A DNA stretch of 64,000 nucleotides from RBG-16-66-20 sp036560705 (GTDB taxonomy: Bacteria; Pseudomonadota; Gammaproteobacteria; Burkholderiales; SG8-39), in assembly GCA_036560705.1 (NCBI GenBank), contig DATBQR010000092.1:19802-83801 (forward strand), in the 5' to 3' direction. The number at the start of each line of letters is the position of its first letter. The stretch's first letter is position 1. Of this stretch, positions 1 to 8,955 are shown in pieces. Both the position numbers and the translations under genes were made by a program. A model generated the notes under the pieces. That model had not been told where the DNA came from. It searched no databases and worked only from the letters and a program-made list of their open reading frames with translations.

Positions 1-626
1 TTGACTGGGAAGGAAGCGGGGAGAATCGCGGCAAGTTCCCGCAACTCACCGCGCCCTACGCCGGTTTCCACGGCATGGACTTCGAGGAGGAATCCGGCAC
101 GCGCGCGTTTCTCCTGCGCGCGCGGCGCGAGGGCCTGCGCGATTTCGGCGCCTGCATGGCGCCGATGACCGCGTTCCAGATCCTGCAGGGCATCGAGACC
201 CTGCACTTGCGCATGCCGCGGCACGTGGAAAACACGAGGAAGATCGTCGGTTTTCTTTCTGCAAATCCTTCCGTGGAAAAAATTCTCTACCCGGAAATTC
301 CGGAGCATCCCGATCACGCGTTGGCGAAAAAGCTGCTGCCCAGGGGCTGCGGCGCCGTGTTCTCTTTCGACATCAAGGGAGGCCGCGAGGCAGGCAAGCG
401 TTTCATCGAATCGCTGCGCGTATTTTCGCACCTGGCGAACGTCGGCGACGCGAAGTCGCTGGTCATCCACCCGGCGACCACGACGCACTACCGCATGTCG
501 GACGAGGACCTGAAGAAGGCCGGCATCGGGCCGGGGACGATCCGGCTTTCGGTCGGCCTCGAGGACGTCGACGACCTGGTGCAGGACCTCGACCGCGCGC
601 TCGCGGTCGCTGCCAGGTCGAAGTAA
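1..626 (+). CDS. O-acetylhomoserine sulfhydrylase-like enzyme, C-terminal part
   Basis: Partial: the reading frame is open to the left edge, so the N-terminus and the PLP lysine lie outside. The visible ~207 residues match the C-terminal domain of Cys/Met-metabolism PLP enzymes of the O-acetylhomoserine sulfhydrylase type, with the conserved RHVEN segment, the SHLANVGDAKSL segment and the downstream IHPATTTH that binds the substrate carboxylate in this family. By family knowledge these make homocysteine from O-acetylhomoserine and sulfide in the cytoplasm. The stop TAA overlaps the ATG of the next gene (TAATG), suggesting translational coupling. Methionine gamma-lyase is a less likely alternative. 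Confidence 0.85.
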   Translation, partial: DWEGSGENRGKFPQLTAPYAGFHGMDFEEESGTRAFLLRARREGLRDFGACMAPMTAFQILQGIETLHLRMPRHVENTRKIVGFLSANPSVEKILYPEIPEHPDHALAKKLLPRGCGAVFSFDIKGGREAGKRFIESLRVFSHLANVGDAKSLVIHPATTTHYRMSDEDLKKAGIGPGTIRLSVGLEDVDDLVQDLDRALAVAARSK

Positions 627-1417
627 TGCAACTGCAATTCGACGGCAAGACGGCGTTCGCCTACACGGCGGCGCACGACGTCGATCCCGCTAAGCGCACG
701 GTCGTGTTCGTGCACGGCGCCGGCCTGGATCATTCCTGGTGGGGCCTGCAAAGCCGTTACTTCGCCTATCACGGCTTCAACGTGCTGGCGGTCGACCTGC
801 CCGCGCACGGACGCTCCGAAGGGCCGGCGCTGGCGACGATTGTTGACATGGCGGTTTGGATAAAGAAAATTCTTGACGAGAAAAAAATAAAATCCGCCGT
901 GATCGTCGGCCATTCGATGGGTTCGCTCATCGCGCTCGAATTCGCTGCGCGCTATCCGGAGCGCGCCGAAAAAATCGCCTTGATCGGCGTCGCCTGTCCG
1001 ATGAAGGTGTCGGACGGGTTCCTCGACGCGGCGCGGCGCAACGATGCGGCCGCCTACGACATGGAAACCATCTGGGGACACGCGCCGCAGGTGCCGTTTT
1101 CCGGCAACCCGAATCCCGGCATGTGGATGTACGGCGATACGCTGGCGCGCCTGTCGCGCCTTGCGCCGGGCGTGCTGCACGCCGATCTCGCCGCCTGCAA
1201 CGGCTATGCGGCGGGAATGGACAGCGCCGCGAAAGTGAAATGCCCCGCGCTGTTCGTGCTTGGCGCGCGCGACATGATGACCCCGCCACGCGGCGCGGAG
1301 GATTTGATCGGCAAGATTGAAAAATCGAGAAGCGTTCGCATCGCGGCTTCCGGCCATTCGCTGATGGCCGAGGCTCCCGATGCAACGTTGGATGCGCTGA
1401 TCGGCTTCCTGGCCTGA
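626..1417 (+). CDS. alpha/beta fold hydrolase
   Basis: A 263-residue single-domain alpha/beta hydrolase. Visible are the oxyanion-hole motif HGAG near residue 30, the nucleophile elbow GHSMGS with Ser98, a probable acid in GARDMM and a catalytic His in ASGHSLM near the C-terminus. No signal peptide, so cytoplasmic. The start overlaps the stop of the sulfhydrylase gene by one base, so the two are probably co-translated, but the sequence does not reveal the substrate. Homoserine acetyltransferase was considered because of the neighbour, but the length and motifs fit a generic esterase or hydrolase better. An AT-rich codon patch lies at about 856-893. Confidence 0.8.
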   Translation: MQLQFDGKTAFAYTAAHDVDPAKRTVVFVHGAGLDHSWWGLQSRYFAYHGFNVLAVDLPAHGRSEGPALATIVDMAVWIKKILDEKKIKSAVIVGHSMGSLIALEFAARYPERAEKIALIGVACPMKVSDGFLDAARRNDAAAYDMETIWGHAPQVPFSGNPNPGMWMYGDTLARLSRLAPGVLHADLAACNGYAAGMDSAAKVKCPALFVLGARDMMTPPRGAEDLIGKIEKSRSVRIAASGHSLMAEAPDATLDALIGFLA

Positions 1418-1421
1418 GCGC

Positions 1422-2759
1422 TCAGGCGCGCTCCCAGCGCGCCTTGTGGACCACGTAGCCGGTAAGTCCGCCGAAGACGGCGAGCCCGAGCGCGATCACC
1501 GCGAACAGCGCCGCCAGCGGGCCGCCCAGCTGCATCACCAGCACGCCTCCCGCGGCCACCAGCAGGAGGCGCGCCGTGCCCGCCAGCACCGGCATCAGCA
1601 CCTGCCCCGAGCCTTGCGAGGCGAAGTAGAGCGCCACGGCGGCGCCGAGGAACGGGTAGAACGGCGCCACGGCGCGCATGTAGAGGCTGCCGATCTCGAG
1701 CACCGCGGCATCGTCGCTGAAGATCCTGATCCAGAGCGGCGGGTAGGCCGCCACGGTCCAGCCGATCGCCAGGCACACCAGCATCGCCGCTGCGGTGCCG
1801 GTCCAGGCAATGCGTTTGGCGCGCGCCGCCTGCCCCGCGCCGATGTTGGTGCCGACCATGACGACCAGCGCCTGGCCGATGGCGAACACGATGGGGATCT
1901 GCAGCAATTCGAGCCGCACACCGACGCCGTAGCCGGCGAGCGCCGCGGTGCCGAAGCGCGCGACGAAGCCGGTCAATATCACCGCCGTGAGCACCGTCTG
2001 CAGCGCGGAGACCGAGGAAACCGCGCCCACCTTCAGGATGTCGCGGAACAATCGCGCCTCGAGCCGCCAGTGCTTGCGCTGCGGCCGCAGCGCGCCAGTC
2101 CAGACCCGCACCGCCATGGCGAAGCTCGCCAGTCCGAACGCTACTACGTAGGAAACCGCCGTTCCGGTGATGCCCCACTGCGGGAACGGGCCCCAGCCGA
2201 GCGTCAACGCGCCGGAAAGCGGAATCTGGACCACGGCTGCCCCGGCGAGCGCGAGCGCGGGCGCCAGCGTATTGCCGCTGCCGCGCAGCACGCTCGCCAG
2301 CGTGTTGGCGATCCAGACCAGCACGGCGCCGCCGAACAGCACCTGCGAGTAGGAGAGCGCCTGCGCCAGCGCCGCGCCCCGGCCGCCGAGCATTCCGTAG
2401 AGTCCGCGTCCCAGGCCGAGCAGCAGCAGGGTGAAGAGCAAACCCGCGCCCACGGCGATCACCACCGCGTGCACCACCAGTTCGCGCGCCGCGTCCGCCT
2501 TGCCCGCGCCCAGCGCGCGCGCCACCGCCGAGGAAACGCCGCCGCCCATGGCGCCGGCCGAGGTCATCTGCAGCAGCATCACCATCGGAAAGACGAGGGC
2601 GAGGCCTGCGAGAGAATCGGTGCCGAGCCGGCCCACGAAATAGGTATCCGCCACCGACACCGCGGTCTGGAACAGCGCGAGCGCGATGCCCGGCGCGGCG
2701 AGCCGCGCGAGCGCCGGCACGACCGGTGCGTGCAGGAGCGGGCTGCGTTGGGCCGACAC
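1422..2759 (-). CDS. MATE family efflux transporter
   Basis: A 445-residue polytopic inner-membrane protein with about twelve hydrophobic segments in two homologous halves. The N-terminal LAAPGIALALFQTAVSVADTYF region and the GGGVSSAVARALGAGKA loop are typical of multidrug and toxic compound extrusion antiporters, which export drugs or metabolites using Na+ or H+ gradients. It is convergent with the alpha/beta hydrolase gene (4-base gap) and lies downstream of the VanZ-like gene on the same strand with a 9-base gap, so it may be the last gene of a three-gene transcript with the radical SAM gene. The substrate cannot be predicted. Confidence 0.88.
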   Translation of the reverse strand: MSAQRSPLLHAPVVPALARLAAPGIALALFQTAVSVADTYFVGRLGTDSLAGLALVFPMVMLLQMTSAGAMGGGVSSAVARALGAGKADAARELVVHAVVIAVGAGLLFTLLLLGLGRGLYGMLGGRGAALAQALSYSQVLFGGAVLVWIANTLASVLRGSGNTLAPALALAGAAVVQIPLSGALTLGWGPFPQWGITGTAVSYVVAFGLASFAMAVRVWTGALRPQRKHWRLEARLFRDILKVGAVSSVSALQTVLTAVILTGFVARFGTAALAGYGVGVRLELLQIPIVFAIGQALVVMVGTNIGAGQAARAKRIAWTGTAAAMLVCLAIGWTVAAYPPLWIRIFSDDAAVLEIGSLYMRAVAPFYPFLGAAVALYFASQGSGQVLMPVLAGTARLLLVAAGGVLVMQLGGPLAALFAVIALGLAVFGGLTGYVVHKARWERA

Positions 2760-2768
2760 GCGCCGAGC

Positions 2769-3128
2769 CTAGCGCAGTTTCTGCGCCAGACCCACCGGTA
2801 TTGCGAACGAAAATGCCCAACCCATCAGCACGCCGACCGCGTCGGCGCACATGTCGTAGAGGTCGAAAGTCCGGTAGCCGAGTTCCCGCTGGACGAATTC
2901 GAGGCCGATGCCCATGCCGATCCAGAGCAGTCCATACGCGATCCGCGTCGTGCGCCGCGCGTAGAGCAGGCAGAACCAGAGCATCAGCGTTCCGTAGGCG
3001 GCGACATGGCCGAGCTTGTCTCCCTGCTCGACGTCGAACTGCGGCGGCGATGTCGTTACCGACAGCCAGACGATGAGCGCGGCGAGACCCCAGCCTATCG
3101 CCACGCAGAGGACTCGCATCGGCCGCAT
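2769..3128 (-). CDS. VanZ-like small membrane protein
   Basis: A 119-residue protein with about four hydrophobic segments. It carries the VanZ-family signature DKLGHVAAYGTLMLW near residue 37 and a later GxGLEFVQ followed by RTFDLYDMCADAVGV. VanZ-family function is poorly defined; members occur with envelope or antibiotic-tolerance genes. The ATG overlaps the stop of the upstream radical SAM gene as TGATG, which fixes the start here; a second ATG three codons later is possible. The frame stays open far upstream, but that part is antisense-type shadow over the radical SAM gene. Confidence 0.75.
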   Translation of the reverse strand: MRPMRVLCVAIGWGLAALIVWLSVTTSPPQFDVEQGDKLGHVAAYGTLMLWFCLLYARRTTRIAYGLLWIGMGIGLEFVQRELGYRTFDLYDMCADAVGVLMGWAFSFAIPVGLAQKLR

Positions 3129-4198
3129 CAGATCAGCCGCATCTGTCCGCCAAGGGAGGGCGGCTTGAAAAGAGAGCAATCCAGTCCCCCGCGCGAGGCC
3201 ATGTGGTTGTCCTCGCTGTTCAATCCCAGGCGCTTGCATGCGAGATGGAAGCGCTTGCCGATCAGGTCGACGAAATTGCCCGAGCCGGTCATGCGCGAGC
3301 CGAAGTTCGGGTCGTTCTCGCGCCCGCCGCGCGACTGTTTGACGATGCTGATGACGTGGTCGGCGCGCTGCGGGTAGTGCGCGGCCAGCCATTCCTTGAA
3401 CAGCGGCCGTACTTCGTTCGGCAGGCGCAGCAGGATCCAGCCCGCCATGGTCGCGCCGGCCTTCGCCGCCGCTTCCATCACGTCCTCGAGCGATTTGTCC
3501 GTCAGCGCCGGGATCAGCGGCGCCACCATGACGCCACAGGGGATGCCGGCGGCCGCCAGCGCGCGCAGCGCATCGACGCGTCTCTGCGGGCTGGCCGCGC
3601 GCGGCTCGAGGGTTCTCGCCAGGCGATGATCCAGCGTGGTGATCGAGACGAAGGCCTTGACCAGGTTCTTCCTCGCCATCGGCGCGAGCAGGTCGATGTC
3701 GCGCTCGATCAGCGCCGATTTGGTGACGATGGTGAGCGGGTGGTCGCAGGCCGAGAGCAGTTCCAGGATGCCGCGCATGACCTTGTAGCGGCGCTCGATC
3801 GGCTGATAGCAATCCGTGTTCGTGCCGAAGGCGATCGGCCTGGCGCGGTAACCCTTCTTCGAGATTTCCTCCTCGAGCAATTCCACCGCGTTGGTCTTGG
3901 CGAAGAGTTTTGTCTCGAAGTCCAGTCCCGGCGACAGTTCCAGGTAGGCGTGGGTGGGCCTGGCGAAACAGTAGATGCAACCGTGCTCGCATCCCCGGTA
4001 GGGGTTGATCGATTGCTCGAAGGGAACATCCGGCGATTGGTTGCGCGAGATGATCGAGCGGGCGCTTTCTTCCGTGACCGTGGTCTGCAGCGCGGGCAAT
4101 TCCTCCCCGTCGCGCGGCCAGCCGTCGTCCACGGTCGAGCGCTCGGCGCGTTCGAAGCGGCCCTGGATCTGTGAAAGTGCGCCTCGCAGCTTGGTCAT
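3128..4198 (-). CDS. PA0069 family radical SAM protein
   Basis: A 356-residue radical SAM protein. The cluster motif reads GCEHGCIYCFARP near residue 80, giving the CxxxCxYC arrangement that binds the SAM-cleaving 4Fe-4S cluster; the fold is of the spore-photoproduct-lyase-like class known as the PA0069 family. Conserved segments INPYRGCEHGC and TNTDCYQPIE support this. The substrate is not established for the family. It is translationally coupled to the VanZ-like gene and divergent from the MFS gene at 4238, leaving about 40 bp for two promoters. Confidence 0.88.
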   Translation of the reverse strand: MTKLRGALSQIQGRFERAERSTVDDGWPRDGEELPALQTTVTEESARSIISRNQSPDVPFEQSINPYRGCEHGCIYCFARPTHAYLELSPGLDFETKLFAKTNAVELLEEEISKKGYRARPIAFGTNTDCYQPIERRYKVMRGILELLSACDHPLTIVTKSALIERDIDLLAPMARKNLVKAFVSITTLDHRLARTLEPRAASPQRRVDALRALAAAGIPCGVMVAPLIPALTDKSLEDVMEAAAKAGATMAGWILLRLPNEVRPLFKEWLAAHYPQRADHVISIVKQSRGGRENDPNFGSRMTGSGNFVDLIGKRFHLACKRLGLNSEDNHMASRGGLDCSLFKPPSLGGQMRLI

Positions 4199-4237
4199 TT
4201 CAATCTAGAATGGCCTTCCCGTCCCGATACTGTATAT

Positions 4238-5425
4238 ATGTCCAGTTCCGCTGGCAACGCCAGGTTCAACGTCGGGCTGCTCGCCGCCTGCCAGGCGATG
4301 CTGTTCACCAACAACTCGACGCTGATCGCCATCAACGGCCTGGCCGGGCTGGCGCTCGCGCCGCACGCCTCGCTGGCGACGCTGCCGGTGACCTGCTGGG
4401 TGATCGGCGGCGCGGTGACGACCGTGCCGGCCTCGCTCTACATGAAGAAGGTGGGGCGGCGCCTGGGCCTGATCCGCGGCGCCTCGGTGGGCATCCTCGG
4501 CGCGGCGCTCTGCGCGACCGCCATCTGGCAGGCGAACTTCTGGCTGCTGTGCTTCGGCACGCTGGTCTGGGGCACCTACAACGCTTTCGGCCAGTACTAC
4601 CGTTTCGTCGCCGCGGAAGTGGCGGCGGCGGATTTCCGCGCCACCGCGGTGTCGCTGGTTCTGGCGGGCGGGCTGGTCGGCGGCATCGTCGGGCCGACGC
4701 TCAGCCGGTTCACCGTCGACCTGGTCGGGCCGAAATTCGCCGGCGCCTACCTGGCGCTGATCGCCTTCGCGCTGGTCACCATGGCGATCCTCAGCCGCAT
4801 CCGCGTTCCCGAGCCGGCCGCCGCGGACCAGGCGGGCAGCGGCCGCCCGCTGTCGGAAATCGCCGCGCAGCCGAAGTACATCGTCGCGGTGCTTTCCGGG
4901 GCGCTCGGCTACGGAGTGATGAACTTCCTCATGACCTCGACGCCGATCGCCATGCGGGTCTGCGGGCATCCGTACGGCGATGCGGCCTTCGTGATTTCCT
5001 CGCACGTGGTGGCGATGTTCGCGCCCTCGTTCGTCACCGGGTCGCTGATCAAGCGGCTCGGCGCGATCCCGGTGATGCTCGCCGGCGCGGCGCTCAATAT
5101 CGTCTGCATCGGCATCGCGCTCTCCGGCGTCGAGGTGGCGAACTTCTGGTGGGCGCTGGTGCTGCTCGGCGTGGGCTGGAATTTCCTCTACATCGGCGGC
5201 ACCACGCTGCTCACCGAGACCTACCGCCCGGAGGAGCGCGCCAAGGCGCAGGGCGCCAACGAATTCGCCATCTTCGCCATGATGGCCGTGTCGTCGTTCA
5301 GCTCCGGCATGATCGTCACCAACGCCGGCTGGGAGAAGGTGAATTACGCGGCGGCGCCGCTCATCGCGGTCGTCATCGCCGCCCTGACGTTTCTCTTTTT
5401 TCATATGAAAAGAGCGAAAGCGTGA
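4238..5425 (+). CDS. MFS transporter (first of the D-amino-acid cassette)
   Basis: A 395-residue major facilitator superfamily protein with twelve predicted hydrophobic segments. The intracellular loop between helices 2 and 3 reads YMKKVGRRLG, the usual MFS signature position, and a second half starts near residue 205. The C-terminus overlaps the next gene: its TGA sits inside the GTGA where the aldolase-like enzyme starts. An amino acid or a product of that enzyme is an inferred substrate from context only. The last codons (TTTCTCTTTTTTCAT) are unusually AT-rich. Confidence 0.85.
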   Translation: MSSSAGNARFNVGLLAACQAMLFTNNSTLIAINGLAGLALAPHASLATLPVTCWVIGGAVTTVPASLYMKKVGRRLGLIRGASVGILGAALCATAIWQANFWLLCFGTLVWGTYNAFGQYYRFVAAEVAAADFRATAVSLVLAGGLVGGIVGPTLSRFTVDLVGPKFAGAYLALIAFALVTMAILSRIRVPEPAAADQAGSGRPLSEIAAQPKYIVAVLSGALGYGVMNFLMTSTPIAMRVCGHPYGDAAFVISSHVVAMFAPSFVTGSLIKRLGAIPVMLAGAALNIVCIGIALSGVEVANFWWALVLLGVGWNFLYIGGTTLLTETYRPEERAKAQGANEFAIFAMMAVSSFSSGMIVTNAGWEKVNYAAAPLIAVVIAALTFLFFHMKRAKA

Positions 5426-6531
5426 TCGCGCCCGCGACGGTCGGCATGCGGCTGGAGGAGGTGGATACCCCCGCGCTGATCCTCGACCTGGACGCCTTCG
5501 AGTCCAACATGAAGCGCCTGGCGGGCGCGGTGCCGCGCAGGGTGCGCGTGCGTGCGCACGCCAAGACCCACAAATGCCCAGAGATCGGCAAGCGCCAGAT
5601 CGCCGCCGGCGCGGTGGGTGTTTGCTGCCAGAAGGTTTCCGAAGCCGAGGCGATGGTCGACGGCGGCATCGGGGACGTGCTGATCTCCAACGAAATCGTC
5701 GGCGCACCGAAACTCGAGCGGCTGGCGGCGCTGGCGAAGCGCGCGCAGATCGGCGTCTGCGTGGACAACGCCGACAATGTGCGCGACCTCGAGGCGGCGA
5801 TGCAGCGGGCGGGCGCCCGCGTCGACGTCTACATCGAGCTCGAAGTCGGCATGCGCCGCTGCGGCGTGGCCGCGGGCGGGCCGGCGCTGGAGCTTGCAAA
5901 AGTGATCGCCGCCTCGCCCAACCTGCGCTTCGCGGGACTGCACGCCTACCACGGCCGCGCGCAGCACATCCGGTCGATGGAAGAGCGCCGCGCGGTAATC
6001 CGCAACGCTTCGCTCCAGGTGCAGAACACCAGGGGCCTGCTCAAGGCCTCCGGCATCGATTGCCCGATCGTCACCGGCGCGGGCAGCGGCACGTTCATGT
6101 TCGAAGTGGAGATGGGTGCCTGGGACGAGATCCAGCCCGGCTCCTACATCTTCATGGACTGGGACTACGCGCGCAACGAATGGGCGCCGCCGATGCCGCG
6201 CTTCGAGCACGCGCTGTTCGTGCTCTCCACGGTGATGAGCCGGCCGGGGCCCGATCTCGCGGTCGTGGACGCGGGCCTCAAGGCTTCCAGCGTGGATTCC
6301 GGGATGCCGGCCGTGTGGGAGCGCCCGGGGCTCTCGTACACGCATGCCTCCGACGAGCACGGCTGGGTGGAGATCGGCCCGCATGCCGCGAAGCCCGGAC
6401 TCGGCGATAAATTGCTGCTGGTGCCGGGCCACTGCGACCCGACGGTGAACCTGTACGACTGGTATGTTTGCGTGCGAGGGGGCGTGGTGGAGGCGTTATG
6501 GCCCATCACTGCTCGCGGCGCCGTCTACTGA
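5422..6531 (+). CDS. D-threonine aldolase-like PLP enzyme (DSD1 / alanine racemase N-terminal fold)
   Basis: A 369-residue fold-type III PLP enzyme. The PLP lysine is in RAHAKTHK near residue 50; the C-terminal metal motif is PGHCDPTVNL. The His and the Asp two residues later fit the H-x-D ligand pair of D-threonine aldolase, whereas eukaryotic-type D-serine dehydratase has H-x-C. So cleavage of D-3-hydroxy amino acids to glycine plus aldehyde is likelier than dehydration; this is inferred from one motif. The start is GTG at 5422, overlapping the MFS stop (GTGA); ATG at 5446 is an alternative. It is followed after 11 bases by RidA. Confidence 0.82.
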   Translation: MIAPATVGMRLEEVDTPALILDLDAFESNMKRLAGAVPRRVRVRAHAKTHKCPEIGKRQIAAGAVGVCCQKVSEAEAMVDGGIGDVLISNEIVGAPKLERLAALAKRAQIGVCVDNADNVRDLEAAMQRAGARVDVYIELEVGMRRCGVAAGGPALELAKVIAASPNLRFAGLHAYHGRAQHIRSMEERRAVIRNASLQVQNTRGLLKASGIDCPIVTGAGSGTFMFEVEMGAWDEIQPGSYIFMDWDYARNEWAPPMPRFEHALFVLSTVMSRPGPDLAVVDAGLKASSVDSGMPAVWERPGLSYTHASDEHGWVEIGPHAAKPGLGDKLLLVPGHCDPTVNLYDWYVCVRGGVVEALWPITARGAVY

Positions 6532-6542
6532 CCGGGGGAACC

Positions 6543-6983
6543 ATGCGCAAGCAATATCTGAATCCGACGGAACTGTTCCATTCGTCGTTCTTTACCCACG
6601 CCACCACGGTGTCGGGGCCGGCGAAGATCGTCTACGTGTCGGGCCAGGTGAGCTACGACCGCGACGGCTTCGTCATCGGCAAGGACGACATGCGGGCGCA
6701 GGCCGAGCAGGTGTTCAAGAGCCTGACGCACAACCTGAAGGCGGCGGGCGCCGGCTGGGGCGACGTGGTGAAGCTGAACGGCTACATGGTGCGCATGAAC
6801 GCCGATGCGGTGAACCTGTACCGCGAGGTGCGCTCGCGCTACCTCGACCCCAGGCGGCTACCGGCGAGCACGCTGGTCGGCGTGAAGCGCCTGGTGCACG
6901 ACGACTTGCTGCTCGAGGTGGAAGTCATCGCCGCGGTGGAGGAAAAAGCGGCGCCTGCAAGGACCAAAAAGAAGAAGCGTTGA
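6543..6983 (+). CDS. RidA family protein (enamine/imine deaminase-like)
   Basis: A 146-residue YjgF/YER057c/UK114-type protein. It has the conserved IVYVSGQV near residue 31, then AEQVFKSLTHNLKAAGAGW and a C-terminal PASTLVGVKRLVHDDLLLEVEVIA. RidA proteins hydrolyse reactive enamines and imines released by PLP enzymes such as threonine and serine dehydratases, so pairing with a PLP enzyme is sensible. The start at ATG 6543 is supported by GGGGGAA just upstream; the frame is open further upstream but without family similarity. The C-terminal tail is lysine-rich (TKKKKR). The canonical active-site arginine is hard to place from sequence alone. Confidence 0.85.
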   Translation: MRKQYLNPTELFHSSFFTHATTVSGPAKIVYVSGQVSYDRDGFVIGKDDMRAQAEQVFKSLTHNLKAAGAGWGDVVKLNGYMVRMNADAVNLYREVRSRYLDPRRLPASTLVGVKRLVHDDLLLEVEVIAAVEEKAAPARTKKKKR

Positions 6984-8164
6984 AGCGTTCCGCGTTCAAG
7001 TCCTCTTCATACGGCTGGGTGGTGGTGGCTTGCGCCTTCACCCTCATGTTCGTCGGTTTCGGCTCGGCGTACTCGTTTGCCGCGTTCTTCCGCGCCTTCC
7101 AGGCCGAGTTCGGCGCTTCGCGGGCGCACGTCTCGCTGGTGTTTTCGCTGTGCGCCTTTCTCTACTTCCTGCTCGGCGCGCCGGGCGGCATGCTCGCCGA
7201 CCGTTACGGCACGCGCAACGTGGCGCTCGCCGGCGTCGGCTTCATGGCGGCGGGCCTGGCGGCGGCAAGCTTCGCGCAATCGGTCGAGGTTCTCTACGCG
7301 ACCTACTCGATCGGCCTGGGCGTCGGCATCGGCCTCAGCTACGTGCCTTCGGTCGGCGCGGTGCAGCCGTGGTTCGACAAGCGGCGCGTGCTTGCCTCGG
7401 GCATCGCGGTCTCGGGCATCGGCGCCGGCAACCTGCTCGCGCCGCCGCTCGCCGCGTGGTGGATCGATGCGTTCGGCTGGCGCGGCGCCTATCTCGCGCT
7501 TGCGGCCTGCACCCTGGTGCTTGGCGGCGTGGCGGCAGCGGCGATCCGCAACCGGCCGGCGGGCGGAGCGAGGGCCACCGATGGCTTCACGCTGCGCGAG
7601 GCGGCCCGCACGCGCAATTTCTGGGTGCTGTACGCGACGCTCCTGCTGTCTGGTGTCGGCTTCTTCGTGCCGCTGGTGCACATCGGGCCCTACGCGGTGG
7701 ATGCCGGCCATCCCGAATCGTTCGCCGTGCTGCTGGTGAGCCTGATCGGCCTGGGCAGCCTGGCGGGGCGCTTCGCCATCGGTGGCATCGCCGACCGCCT
7801 CGGCCGCATGCGCTCGCTGACGCTGATGTACCTGGGCATGGCGCTGATGCTGGTGTCGTGGTGGGCGTCGGTCGGCACGATCGCGCTGGTGCTGACGGCG
7901 GTTGGTTTCGGCCTTTTCTACGGCGGCCTCGTCGCCACTTTCCCGTCGGTGGTGATGGATCTTTTCGGCTCACGCTCGGTTTCGGGGATCATCGGCAGCA
8001 TCTACACCGCCGCCGGCATCGGCACACTGGTCGGCCCGCCGCTGGCCGGCGCCGCTTACGATGCGTCCGGCAGCTATAGCGTGCCTATCCTCGGCGCGGC
8101 TCTGCTCGCCTTCACCGCAGCCGCTGCGAGCATGGCGCTGCGGCGCCCGCGCAGCGCCGCCTGA
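6980..8164 (+). CDS. MFS transporter (second of the cassette)
   Basis: A 394-residue MFS protein of the oxalate/formate-antiporter-like (monocarboxylate) group with twelve hydrophobic segments. The first helix contains GSAYSFAAFFRAFQAEFGAS, and the loop GGMLADRYGTRN is the MFS motif-A equivalent. No ATG lies before helix 1; TTG at 6980 overlaps the RidA stop (TTGA), mirroring the GTGA coupling earlier in the cassette, so it is chosen as start. Such transporters often carry small carboxylates; here export or uptake of a carboxylate product is only inferred. Confidence 0.83.
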   Translation: MKRSAFKSSSYGWVVVACAFTLMFVGFGSAYSFAAFFRAFQAEFGASRAHVSLVFSLCAFLYFLLGAPGGMLADRYGTRNVALAGVGFMAAGLAAASFAQSVEVLYATYSIGLGVGIGLSYVPSVGAVQPWFDKRRVLASGIAVSGIGAGNLLAPPLAAWWIDAFGWRGAYLALAACTLVLGGVAAAAIRNRPAGGARATDGFTLREAARTRNFWVLYATLLLSGVGFFVPLVHIGPYAVDAGHPESFAVLLVSLIGLGSLAGRFAIGGIADRLGRMRSLTLMYLGMALMLVSWWASVGTIALVLTAVGFGLFYGGLVATFPSVVMDLFGSRSVSGIIGSIYTAAGIGTLVGPPLAGAAYDASGSYSVPILGAALLAFTAAAASMALRRPRSAA

Positions 8165-8168
8165 GGCT

Positions 8169-8954
8169 ATGCCTATCTTTGCGCGCCGGCGCCGCCGCCC
8201 GGACCTCGTGGTAAGCGAAGAGCGCGGCGTGCGCCACCTGCATGTCGGCGGCGAGGCGATCCAGAGCGCCATGCGCCTGGACGATCCCTGGGCGCTCGAG
8301 CTGGACTACACGCGCTGCATGATGGCCTTCCTGCTGTTCCATCCGCGGCCGCGGCGCGCGCTGATGATCGGCCTGGGCGGCGGCTCGCTCGCCAAGTTTT
8401 TCCACCGGCGCCTGCCCGCGCTGCGCACCCACGTGGTGGAGTACGACGAGCGGGTGATCGCGACGGCGCATTCGCTGTTTCATGTGCCGGCGAATGACGC
8501 GCGCCTGACCATCGAGCACGGCGACGGAGTCGAGGCGCTGGCGCCGGAATGCTGCGACCTGCTGGTGGTGGACGGCTACGAGGACGAGGCGACGCCCGCG
8601 GCGATGGTGTCGCAGGCGTTCTTCGACGCCGCCTGGTGCGCTCTGGAGACGCCCGGCGTCCTGGTGGTTAATTTCATGGACGACGACCCGAACTTCGACC
8701 GCAACCTGCATCGCATCGAGCGCGCTTTCGGCGGCGCGGTGCTCGCCTTCCAGTCGCTGCGCGACCCGAACATCGTCGTGCTGGGCCTGAAAGGCGCGCC
8801 GGCGGCGATCGAGTGGAACGTGCTGCGTGCGCGCGCCGCGGCGCTGGAAAAAAGCTACGGCCTGCCGTTCCCCCGCTACGTGGAGCGCCTGCGCACCATG
8901 AACCGCTGGACGGCGGACGATCTTCTCATCGTCCCTGCGCCGGAAGGAACGTGA
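8169..8954 (+). CDS. spermidine synthase-like methyltransferase-fold protein
   Basis: A 261-residue protein of the polyamine aminopropyltransferase fold. The nucleotide-binding motif LMIGLGGGSLAKFF lies near residue 65, followed by an acidic EYDERV that would bind the cofactor ribose and LLVVDGYEDE at the catalytic-aspartate position. It lacks an obvious N-terminal beta domain of full spermidine synthase, so it may be a SpeE-like paralogue with another substrate. The start ATG is 5 bases after the MFS stop, and the stop is 2 bases before the next start, so it sits in a run of same-strand genes. Confidence 0.78.
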   Translation: MPIFARRRRRPDLVVSEERGVRHLHVGGEAIQSAMRLDDPWALELDYTRCMMAFLLFHPRPRRALMIGLGGGSLAKFFHRRLPALRTHVVEYDERVIATAHSLFHVPANDARLTIEHGDGVEALAPECCDLLVVDGYEDEATPAAMVSQAFFDAAWCALETPGVLVVNFMDDDPNFDRNLHRIERAFGGAVLAFQSLRDPNIVVLGLKGAPAAIEWNVLRARAAALEKSYGLPFPRYVERLRTMNRWTADDLLIVPAPEGT

Positions 8955-8955
8955 C

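Noticed and set aside
1446..3377. 643-codon plus-strand frame opposite the MATE and VanZ-like genes
   Set aside because: Antisense shadow with extreme Arg/Gln/His content spanning two real genes and their boundary.
4171..5421. In-frame N-terminal extension of the D-threonine-aldolase-like gene
   Set aside because: The frame is open through the whole MFS gene but encodes Arg/Gly/Ala-rich shadow sequence; GTG 5422 with the GTGA overlap is the sensible start.
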